Source: Galaxea fascicularis (taxonomy: Eukaryota > Cnidaria > Anthozoa > Scleractinia > Euphylliidae). From it: 64,000 nucleotides of DNA. The notes under the pieces were generated by a model. It did not search any database and was not told where the DNA came from. It saw only the letters and a program-made list of their open reading frames with translations. Position numbers and translations under genes: made by a program. Positions 11,291 through 20,334 of the stretch are shown in pieces. Where the stretch lies: the NCBI GenBank assembly GCA_948470475.1, contig OX419341.1, forward strand, positions 13,632,305 through 13,696,304, written 5' to 3'. The stretch's first letter is position 1; the number at the start of each line of letters is the position of its first letter.

Positions 11291-12694
11291 TATCTGAATA
11301 TACACGCGAGCTCTGTCACACTTGAATAAACACGGCCTTCGCCAACACTTTACAGCTTGTAAACATTACTCACTCACTAAACCTCGAGCTCGGCGGCTAA
11401 TACATGTTTACTTGTTACATAAAATTCTAGAACCATCTAAACAAAGGCTAGAGTTATTAGGATTACAACATTTTAAGAGCGCCTGTCCGTAAAAATCAAA
11501 CATTTCGCGGCAAGGGTGGAAAATCCGATTTCTTTCATATTTTAATGTTCGATAGGCTAGGATACAGCTACAATCACTGTATAGTTTTTTCGGTGAAACA
11601 TCCTTTAGTTTAAAAGAAAAATGCAAATAAAGAAAATTCGTTAAAATCGTTATTTGAAGCTCTAAAGTATTGCACGGGTTTAGAGCCTAGCGTGCGAAAA
11701 CAAATCATTCTACCGCCTTTAAAACACACAAATCTTTTTTTACTATCTCTAAATATCTGTTGGAATGATTTTAGGGAATGTGGCGTTGTTCTTTGCATAC
11801 GAAATAATTTAATTTCAAAGGGATACAATTCACTACAGTAAAAGTACTTCGTGGATAAAATTAATTTTCACCATGTGCGAAACCTTTAAATCGACTAAGC
11901 TTCTGGTGGTTGAATTTTAGAAGGATGATCTATAGATTCCGGTGAAAATTTCTTAGGGCAAATGATTGAGAGGTCATAACTATCCCTGGAAGTAAGAGTG
12001 CTGTTCTTGACGGATGGATGGGACTTATAACAGGATATGGTGCTCTGTTCATACAGAGGTAACTAAAGGGAGGAGCAGAATCAGCTCCTGTTAACTAATA
12101 AATGCAGTCTGAAATGTGAAAGAGTACTCTGTTTCCAACATGACTGCTGACACTTTAGGCTCCTGGCACTGGTAAAATGTTACTATTTATGGACCGGGGA
12201 ATGAGTGGGGTGGGGACGCGCGTGGGAGGAGTTTGGTGTAAAACCAGCCCGTACAGTGTACCTTTCTTTTCTTGCCTAACTCATAAACCAATCATCATGC
12301 TACATACTGGAAACAATTGGTTTCAGCATCAAATTTTTTTACGCACTCCTATCCATTTATCTAATTTTGAAAACAAATAAGCACCCTATCTCCTCCCCCC
12401 CTCCCCCGGTAGCCCCCCTTCCCCCATAATCGTTTTCAGTTGATAAAATGAAAACCGGTGTTTCTGTTAAAAAAAATTCTTTCCCTGATGGGGCCTCTGA
12501 CAGGAGGGGTGCTTTCGAGAAGGATGATGTTGTGGCCCACGCGTGGCACGTAACACCATCATTTCCTTCCGGTAGCATTCAGACACGCCAATGGCTTAAA
12601 GTAAGAACTTTAAATTAGTTATTGTTTAATTTAGTAATCATAAATTTGATGGTATCTAAAATACTGCACCCCCCAAAAAGTACTTTCTAACACG

Positions 12695-12936
12695 CTGGGC
12701 CCGGTTGTTCGAAAGCCGATTAACGCTAATCCAGGATTAAAAATTAATCAAGGAGCTTATTTCTCTGTCCCCAAACGTTGTTCAATGCCGATATTCTGCA
12801 AAATTTTAGATTAGGGAAATTCAATTCTGAAAAACAAAAAGCAGCGAAAACAACTTTCATCCAATAGTTGAAACTGCAACCAAAGTTCACGCTAATCCTG
12901 GATTATGTTAATCGGCTTTCGACCAACCGGGTCCTG
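12695..12936. mobile_element. MITE, 236 bp, Harbinger-like (CTG target duplication)
   Basis: The left end GGCCCGGTTGTTCGAAAGCC (12698) and the inverted right end (ending at 12933) match over about 42 bp through TAATCCAGGATTA. CTG lies directly outside each end (12695-12697, 12934-12936). CWG 3-bp duplications are usual for Harbinger-type MITEs. It is nested in the TTAA element. Confidence 0.8.
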
Positions 12937-13960
12937 CAGATAACCACCTGAAGCCACAGGTCACCCAGACTTAGGTGGGCTCCTGAGTGATTCATTGTCC
13001 TCTTAGGATTACCCTCCCTCAGGAAGCAAAAGAAAGGCAATATTTTTCGTAGGGGTACGTTGTTTCCTTGCTATCTATCAACCATTTAAATCGGAAATGC
13101 GGGTCATCTGCGTTCAAACGAATAAATAAATAAATGAATAAATGAAATAAAGTAAAATAAAACTAGACAGGAGCCCATAAATAGATATGTCATTTTTCCT
13201 CGTTTGTGTTTTCAAACTAGCATTTATTGTATTTAAAAAAAAAGGATAACACTATGTAAAAGATGAGGTGATCTTCATCAATACCACCTCCCCACCTCCC
13301 CCACCCACTACTGCCAACGCTCCTAACGACCCACCACACGAGCACAATCGAATTCGCGAACAAATAAATTATTATTTGGATTTTAGCACTGGAAAAAGAA
13401 CGCACTTAAACCATCACTATCTTAATTCCTGCTGCTGTTGTTGGTGTTGCCTTGAGTATGTACTTGTTCAATCAAGCATTTTCGCATTTCACCCTCCTCA
13501 ACCCCGCTAAAATGTCCATGACATTGCATTGCGTGACAAACAAACAGCTGATGTAATATTTTCGTGCCCTACAAACCAAGCAATACTTAGCAAATGACTA
13601 AGCCGTCGAAGAAGATGCAGTTGTGATGTTGATCAAAGATTTGTTTTCGGCCACGGAATAACTTTGGCAGTTAACGGTCTTTGCGCAGTGTTCATCGGAC
13701 GTTACAAATACGAGCTCATACTTATGCGACGAACAACCAGAGAATCGTGCTAAATGTCGATTAAATGGCCTTTGGACCTGTCTTTTACAACATGTTATGA
13801 GGTTAGAACATTTAGAAATGTTTTTGTATGTGTTTATTTTTTGACCTTATATCCGTTAAGACATGGGTACGGACTAAAATTAAAGTCTGACAACTTCAAA
13901 GTTTACCGCCGAAGGTCAAATATTTTCATTTTTTTGCGTACTTTGAAACGCTCTCGCGTC
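12937..13960. other. No gene recognised; short A/T-rich microsatellite
   Basis: The interior of the TTAA element. AAATAAATAAATGAATAAATG-type simple sequence lies at about 13120-13165. Frames at 13217-13510 are proline/cysteine-biased noise. Confidence 0.45.
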
Positions 13961-14601
13961 GCTCTTATCATTTGCCCAAACAAATTTTCACCGCAATCGA
14001 TAGACCATCTTTCTAACATTCTACAACCCGAAGCTTAATCGATTCGAAGGTTTCGCACATGGTGAAAATTAATTTTATTCATGAAATACTTTTACTGCAT
14101 TGAATTTTATGCCTTCGAAATTAAATTATTTCGTATACAAAGATCAACGCAATATTCCATAACATCATTCGAACAGATATTAAGAGATTGCAAAAACAGA
14201 TCTGAGTGTTTTAATGACGGTAGAATGATTTGTTTTTGCGCGCGAGGCTCTCAAACCTGAGTAATAATTAAGCGCCTCAAATGACGATTTTAAAGGAATT
14301 TCGTTATTTACATATTTCTTTGAAATGAAAAGATATTTCACCGAAAAAACTATACAGTGATTTTAGTTTTACCCTAGCCTATCGAACATAAAAATATGGA
14401 AGAAATCGAATCTTCCGCCCTTGCCGCGAAATTTGGAATTTGTTTGATTTTTACAGACAGGTGCTCTTAAAACTTAAGTAACTGACGAAAACTACTGATT
14501 CATGCTGACGCGATGTAAACATAAGCGCGAGAATCTTCCAGACACGAAAGAATGTTCCAGACAGTCACGCAACGCGTAAATGCAATTTTTGTACATAACA
14601 A

Positions 14602-15575
14602 CAAGTGTTGCGTCTTATCTCAGTAGCCAGTGGGACGATCTGAAGCCAGCGGACAGAGTTGATCAAAATTGCCAGTGTCCTGGATGAGCTGACTTCGGTG
14701 GTTGGAAAGATTGTCCTTCGTGAAAATCGCATAGTCATTCATGATGTCCTTCAGAAACGTGTGGTAGAACTACAATCGTGGTCAAACGTTGTTGGGAAGG
14801 TTGCGTGCATCACTTCACTTCGCACCTAATTCGATTCGTCGAACTATTAGCTGTACTATTTGGGAAATGACATGCTCTTGTGGCCCCCCCTCCCCCATAT
14901 TCAATGTTGGGGTTCTTCATGGGGTTCTTCATGCAAGAGAAGTCAGCCTTTTCCTCCTGGAAAATCCAACATTGATAAGGGGGAGGGGTTATCTCTAAAG
15001 TGATGCTACCTTCCCAACACTTTTGTCCAGGATTGTAGCTCATGAGGGCTACCAAGGAGTAGTTAGGACGCGCCGTTTGTTGAGGTATAAGGTCTGGTTT
15101 CCAAAGATGGACCCAGCTGTTGATAAAGTTGCAAGAAGTGCTTTTCATGTCAGATTGCCACACCCAAACCCTCTCGTGAACCATTAAACATGACCCCTTG
15201 CCTTATGATCCGTGGTAACATGTTAGTGTAGACGTTTGTGAAGTACCTAGACATTATGTGCTGGTAGTGATCGATGATTATTCAAGATTTCCTGAAGTCG
15301 GGATCGTGCATTCTACATCTGCGAAAGCAGTCATCCCCCAATTAGATCGCATATACCACTTATAGTGTGCCCCAAGTTGTCAAGTCTGATAATGGTCCTC
15401 CTTTTAATGGAGACGAATTTGCCCAATGTGCTGAGTACCTGGGATTCAAGCATCGTAAAGTGACGCCTCTTTGGCCTGAAGCGAATGAAACGAATTCTAG
15501 TACTAGTGTTGAGAGAAATACCAACTAAGTGAAGTTAAGGTTGGACCATAATATCCCGAGCATTTTCTAACCTAA
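14602..15575 (+). pseudogene. Gypsy integrase
   Basis: After the LTR insertion, pol resumes with QVLRLISV and then VLDELTSVVGKIVLREN (the linker before the integrase zinc domain). A small hairpin insertion interrupts at 14884-14992. The HHCC-region block VRTRRLLRYKVWFP follows near 15058-15100, then CVLVVIDDYSRFPEV (first catalytic Asp), KSDNGPPFNGDEF (second Asp) and PEANET (catalytic Glu). All three DDE residues are readable, but stops and frameshifts separate them. It would insert element cDNA into the genome; this copy cannot. Confidence 0.8.
14884..14992. repeat. Small foldback insertion in integrase
   Basis: CCCCTCCCCCATATTCAATG at the left is answered by CATTGATAAGGGGGAGGGG at the right, giving an inverted repeat of about 24 bp around an 60-bp centre. 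It breaks the integrase reading and is probably a tiny MITE. Confidence 0.55.
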
Positions 15576-15633
15576 GGCACTCAGAGAACAGCACCGTCCG
15601 TTCTATAGGAGTTACTGGTGATAGTTTTTCTGC

Positions 15634-15897
15634 ATGAGTTTAATTTGTTTTCTTCTTTCAGTTTTGTTTCTCTTCTTTTGGGGTACCGTTATGTTTCAAG
15701 CTAAAGGGAAGGAGAAGCGTAATGTTTGCATGCGTCACCCTAAACTTTCTAATTTTACCCGAGAAGACATAAAATGTAGTAATTTAAGGCGTCTCTGCAA
15801 CAGGGGCATATATGGCTTTTTGACCAGGAGCGATTTCCTGAAGCATAAGCATGCAGTGAGTAAGAATACGAAAAGCCAACGTTTCATTGTAATGTAA
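15634..15897 (+). CDS. Unidentified 87-codon open frame
   Basis: It starts with a hydrophobic run (LICFLLSVLFLFFWGTVMF) that could be a signal anchor or chance. A basic, cysteine-containing tail follows, without a family I recognise. It directly follows the Gypsy integrase relic and could be read-through into its 3' region. Coding status is doubtful. Confidence 0.2.
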   Translation: MSLICFLLSVLFLFFWGTVMFQAKGKEKRNVCMRHPKLSNFTREDIKCSNLRRLCNRGIYGFLTRSDFLKHKHAVSKNTKSQRFIVM

Positions 15898-15964
15898 TGT
15901 AGAATTTTATTTATACACGGAAAATCATCAGTTAAGCTAAAAGTTAAAAACTAAGATTTATTAC

Positions 15965-16760
15965 AACTGTTTTACATGATTGCCGTGTGAGAATCCGATA
16001 TGCCACACAGCTTCTTAATACCTCGTTTAAACAGCCCAATAAAGCCAGAGTTTTTTTAAATCTTTGGACAAGTTATTCCACAAAAAAGCCCCGCAATAGG
16101 AAAAAAAACGTCCTTTCAGGTAATTAGTATTCAAGATTTCAAGATTTCTTAAGTTATAATCAGTAGCATGGTGTTGAGTGAAAGGACATTGAAGATATTG
16201 TGGGGCAATATCATTCATTGTTTTATACATAATTAGAGCTTTCTGTTTTTATGACGAGGAGACAGCTTCTCCCACTTAAGCATGCATCGACAGAAGGAAG
16301 TTGGAGCTCGTATCAAAAGGGGATTTAGTGATTACTGTGGCTGCACGATTTTGTAATTTTTGTAACTTATCACTCAAATAGCCACTCATACAATTCAATA
16401 CCGGGCTGTAGTAATCAGAATGTGGTAATATTAAAGCAATATAAATTTGAACTGCAACATCCATCGCAATAAAAGGCCTCGTGCGTTTTAATGCATCAAT
16501 GGCTGAAGAGACTTTCTTGCATCTATCGTCAACATGTTAAGACCAAGAGAGTTGAGCATTGATGGTGAGACCCAGATATTTAGTATGATCAACTCTCTTG
16601 ATCGTCGTCTCACCAATACTGATATCAATCACATCACATTGTGCATTCAATCACTGCCTAGATCCAATTATCATTAGGTCCGTTTTGACCACATTTAAAC
16701 TCCATCTGTTGTCTCTTAGCTAACAGGTAAGGTTGGTAAGTTCACAGGTTATTGCTAATT
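15965..16760 (-). pseudogene. LINE reverse transcriptase C-terminus, 5'-truncated
   Basis: On the minus strand the order is VVKTDLMIIGS, then IKRVDHTKYLGL, then HVDDRCKKVSSAIDALKR, then HSDYYSPVLNCMSGYLSD, then LQKLQNRAATVITK, then MYKTMNDIAPQYL, ending FFSYCGAFLWNNLSKDL. This is the standard palm-to-C-terminal order of CR1/L2-like LINEs in corals. Stops interrupt it at several points (for example between 16230 and 16276). The catalytic YADD lies upstream and is absent. It is a dead 5'-truncated copy. Confidence 0.8.
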
Positions 16761-16769
16761 TAAGATAGG

Positions 16770-17160
16770 CTAAGGCTAAAGTAAAGTAAAGTCTATCAAT
16801 TTCTATAGCGCATTCCCATGACGAAATGATCTAATGCGCTTTACAACACTTTGTGGGGGAATTTGTCAGACTGCTTATTTAGGCGCAAATTGCAGCCACG
16901 CAGTTCGCAATCTTATTAGAGAGAGTAGTATGATACACAGGTGCCCCCAGAACAGACTAAGTGAATAAGCCATCACACCGGGGACTACGTCCCCTACTCT
17001 TTGCGATCAGTGTGTGGTGTCTTTAACGTCCCACACCAGTACTGTGAGACAGGACCTCCGGTTTATCGTCCTTATCCGAGAAGACTAGAAAGTCTAACCA
17101 TTTGCAGATGTTATTACAAAGAGAGCACTTTCTCCTCAGGCTAAGCTTCAAAGAATTAAC
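16770..17160. repeat. Probable dispersed non-coding repeat
   Basis: The sequence around CATCACACCGGGGACTACGTCCC and GGTTTATCGTCCTTATCCGA is non-coding with internal short palindromes. I recall it as a type seen repeatedly in coral DNA, but no second copy lies in this window. Weak call. Confidence 0.25.
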
Positions 17161-18301
17161 CTATGACGTTTGGCAAACATTCAAGAAAGAGAAACAAACT
17201 GGGTTTGATGTATGGTTCATTAGTATCTTTTGTTTTGGCTTTCATAAGAAATCATACACAACTAGCTAGTTCAGTTGCTTTTGTCTAGGTCATACACTAA
17301 CGTCACACGACTCATTCGCTGAATTTAGACTTTGGAATCACAAAACAAGTGAAGAACTTTATTTGGGACACCATATATATCAAGTGTTCAACGCCGAAGT
17401 AGAGCAAATTTATGTAAAGTGGATTTAAAAGCAGAAAAAGCGACCTTGTCAATCAGGAAAAAGGCAAAACATCTCGGTATTTTACAAAACGTAAAATACA
17501 AGTATCCCCCCCCCTCCCACCCCACACACACAAGACACCTTTTAAATTACTAACTTGTACTTTTAGCTAGTTAAGCACTTTTTACATGTTGATGTCCTAC
17601 GGTATTGCTGTAAACTAAATTCGATTTTCAGATGACATCATATCACGGTTTTACAATGACGGCTAGTTGGAACAAAATATATTCCGTATCGTGGGCGGGG
17701 TTGCGGGAGAAGTGAACAAATAAAAGCAAAACCTTGCACTGATTTAAAGAGAAATTCAGTTCTTACTAATTTCAGTTAGACTGAAAACGTTGTGACAAGC
17801 ACTAGCCCGCGTTCGTGCTCCTTTCTAGTTCTTTCGTGCTCTCGTCATCTTCCTTACGTGCCTTAACAAAAGAACAAAGGACGGTTAAGGCTCCTTTAAT
17901 TTGTTGTTTTACGCACATCTTTATATAAATTCGTTTAAATTTGTGACAAAACTGGGAAACAGTTAAGCTTGCGCTCGCCGAATGACGTCATGGATCTTTC
18001 GTGATTGCGTCAACATTGTCTTCTAAAAGTACTTTTTTGACGGGCAGTTAGAAACGTTCAGTTGAAACGAGCAGCAATTACCACTGATCTCATCAGGTTT
18101 GTGGTTTGACTGGACTGTTGTCATCGAGAAGTTCCCGTTTTGGATTTTGAAAAATGAAAGATGGTTATAAAGGTGCTCCTTGATATGAATGGGTAAGAAT
18201 CGCTGGAGGCATGCAATGGTGCGTTCGTTCTTTGATCAAGAATCAGCGTTCAAAACAAACTGTGTTTTTGCCATTACCCCATTTCTTTCCCAACAGATAG
18301 G
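17161..18301. other. No gene recognised
   Basis: AT-rich DNA with no supported frame, repeat or RNA gene. Confidence 0.5.
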
Positions 18302-18565
18302 TTGAACAATGTTTTCCATATTGCCTTTCCTTGTCGAATAAAAGCTCTTTCTTTTCTTTTTCAAATTTCAAAAAAAGAAAACCAAGGTCTTGATGCAACC
18401 CTTGCTCGTGTGGGGGCGGAGTTGAGAAGGCAAAAGCCTTATGGTCAAGATTTGGGCAATATAACAAAATTCGAATCTATGAAAGACTGGGAAAAAGAAT
18501 TGTCTTTCATTCTTAACCAACGTTTGAAGAGCGACGTCTTCATTGATTTTCAAATAGTTGAATAG
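18302..18565 (+). CDS. Unidentified 87-codon open frame
   Basis: The second half has coding-like composition (LARVGAELRRQKPYGQDLG followed by a Trp/Glu/Lys-rich amphipathic stretch), whereas the first half is hydrophobic. I recognise no family. It sits 130 bp upstream of a membrane-protein relic on the same strand and could be part of the same decayed gene. Confidence 0.25.
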   Translation: MNNVFHIAFPCRIKALSFLFQISKKENQGLDATLARVGAELRRQKPYGQDLGNITKFESMKDWEKELSFILNQRLKSDVFIDFQIVE

Positions 18566-18693
18566 TGAGGGATTCCGTTGGGTGTCTTATTGAATATGTT
18601 GCCTAAAAATTTCTTCCATTTTATGTCACACCGATGACTGACGAAAGGCGATACATTTTCGACTCAACCACGTGACCGTTTCCAAGGGCAAAA

Positions 18694-19050
18694 TTGAGAT
18701 ACCACAAGAAAAAAAACTATGGCTATGAAAGGCTGTGCCGAGGCTACAAATTGAAGAACATCTTTTTCCTCATAGTTGCTGGCAGTGGCCTGATGATTAC
18801 AAGCATTGTTGCGAGGGGCGTCTATCTCAATCCCATTGTGCTCAGAATCCCTACAGGGATAGGAATGGCTGCAACTTTGTTTGCTGTAATGAAACGACCA
18901 CGACAAGAAGATCGACTGGGCTAACTTTGCAAGGACTACAATGAAATCCTTAACATCAAAAGCGAACTCTTCAACGAGAAAGCAAAATTCACCTCCAACT
19001 ATTGCATGGAAATCCCACAGAAGCTCAAAGACAAGTACGAAAAGCGCCAC
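18694..19050 (+). pseudogene. Relic of a small protein with a paired-membrane-segment hairpin
   Basis: The first frame (18694-18921) reads KNYGYERLCRGYKLKN, then two hydrophobic segments, FFLIVAGSGLMITSIVARGVY and IGMAATLFAVM, then MKRPRQEDRLG. After a frameshift it continues LCKDYNEILNIKSELFNEK and ends PQKLKDKYEKRH at a stop near 19050. A Tyr/Lys-rich helix, a glycine-rich hydrophobic hairpin and a charged helix recur in short uncharacterised coral proteins. Function is unknown. The antisense frame at 18664-19107 is longer but lacks this pattern. Confidence 0.35.
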
Positions 19051-19205
19051 TAAATGTTTACGTAAAATATATCGACGCAAAACTTGCAAAGACAGCTCCA
19101 CAACCATTACCTACCATGGCAACCTCTTCCTCTATCTCACCTCCCTCCCTCCTTTAGTTTTGACACCTCCTCCCACAGTCGAACCGCTGTCACTAGTTAC
19201 GCCCG

Positions 19206-19312
19206 TTTCAAACGTCGTGCTACTGCCGTGTCGAACTCAGTTGATCGAATTAAATTCGACAGTAGCACGACTTGGTTTGAAACGTCGTGCTACTGCAGTG
19301 TCGGACTTAATT
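19206..19312. repeat. Foldback repeat cluster (GTCGTGCTACTG family)
   Basis: TTTCAAACGTCGTGCTACTG occurs, then its inverted form (AGTAGCACGACTTGGTTTGA), then a second direct copy. The same family appears at 23942-24870. It is a palindromic MITE remnant. Confidence 0.65.
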
Positions 19313-19392
19313 CATTAATTATAAATACATTTTAAAATTCAGCAAAACCGGTTTGTTATTGTTATGGTTTAACGCCTGTTAACAACAACAGT
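19313..19392. other. Short spacer ending in AGT target duplication
   Basis: Non-coding. AGT at 19390-19392 pairs with AGT at 23942-23944 as the probable 3-bp duplication of the palindromic MITE that begins at 19393. Confidence 0.5.
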
Positions 19393-20334
19393 GGCCCGAT
19401 TTATAGTCCATGGGCCACGACCCCAAAAATGACGATTTGGTACCAAAAAGAGGGACAAAGCCTGAACTGAATTTTTTAAAACTATAAATCACCTAGTTTG
19501 TTTTAATGTATGATAACCATGTCAAATAAGTAGCTTTACAGGGTTTATCACGTGATGAAGTGACGTCACTCAGCTTTCTAAAACAATTGAATACATTTTT
19601 GTATATTGTTTAAAAGTAAGTTTTAAAACGTTTTCACCGTGTTTTTGAACTACGCTTAGGAGATTACAAGGTGCTAATGTCCTTCAAGTGATTTTTAAGG
19701 TTTTTGAAGCCGCGTTAGATAAAGTTTGGCATTGGTTACCATGGTAACGTGGAAAAGTAGCTTTTTGGATTAGACAATATATATGAACTACGGCAAGAAA
19801 AATGGATTGTCCTCTAAGGTTGCAAATATGTAGTTCTAGATGAAAACTAGGTACTAGCTAGGTTCAGCTGCTACAGCTACCTATTTCGCCGCTAAAATAT
19901 GGCATCACCTTTTTGGCGGCCATGTTGGGTCCGCCATCTTGGATTTTCAAACATGCCATTTTAGTGCACTATTAAGTGTTCCAACAGATCGAAAACCGAA
20001 AAACAAGACAACTTGTTCTCAAACTGACAAACGAAAAACACACAGCTGCCAAGTCTCTCACACTTTGCAATAGATTTTTCAGAAATAAATGTCAATATAA
20101 TTTTCCGTGATCCTCAGCTCTTTGAACATGTGACGTAGACATCCATCTAAGACATTGTAATTCGGCTAACAATGATCATTTGTTATGTATTTCGGCTGTA
20201 CATTTGCCAAGTTATTGCGTTTAAGTTTAGCAATGACAAGGAATTCTTTCGAGGTCAGTAAATACACACGCACCTTCATTTATCATGTTGATAGCTAAGA
20301 GAAATGCAAAGGAAAAATATCCAGACCTTTTATT

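Larger units (their letters stand above)
11473..14470. mobile_element. TTAA-flanked DNA transposon with ~490-bp terminal inverted repeats
   Basis: TTAA at 11473-11476 and 14467-14470 bracket an element starting GAGCGCCTGTCCG and ending CAGACAGGTGCTC. The ends match as imperfect inverted repeats for about 490 bp (11477-11968 against 13968-14466), including the run around TTTTCGGTGAAA in both arms. TTAA duplication is the mark of piggyBac or Kolobok-type elements, and such long inverted repeats favour Kolobok. The 2 kb interior carries no recognisable transposase, so it is a deletion derivative. It is nested in the solo LTR. Confidence 0.7.
8772..14600. mobile_element. Solo LTR, split by nested insertions (ACAAG target duplication)
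   Basis: The insertion starts TGTTACGAG (8772) and ends TACATAACA (14600), the TG...CA signature of an LTR. It is flanked by ACAAG at 8767-8771 and 14601-14605, and the Gypsy codons for QVLR are read on both sides. Blocks at 8772-8970, about 11291-11470 and 14473-14600 match in order to the intact 591-bp copy at 20864-21454. The original insertion was therefore a solo LTR of the same family, later split by DNA at about 8971-11290 and by a TTAA element. The internal region of the retrotransposon is absent. Confidence 0.8.
4500..15600 (+). mobile_element. Ty3/Gypsy retrotransposon (degenerate), split by four insertions
   Basis: Gag zinc knuckle, protease remnant, reverse transcriptase, RNase H and integrase occur in canonical Ty3/Gypsy order on the plus strand, separated by foreign DNA at 5735-6215, 6589-6812, 6994-8419 and 8772-14600. 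Where insertions have duplicated targets, the pol reading frame resumes at the second copy. I could not identify its own LTRs. All segments carry stops or frameshifts, so it is long dead and served as a landing pad for younger elements. Confidence 0.85.

Noticed and set aside
12177..13510. Several 62-80 codon frames
   Set aside because: They lie in non-coding interior of a transposon and are driven by C- or G-rich simple runs.
18664..19107. Minus-strand 147-codon frame with hydrophobic stretch
   Set aside because: The opposite strand gives a more coherent membrane-hairpin pattern continued after a single frameshift.
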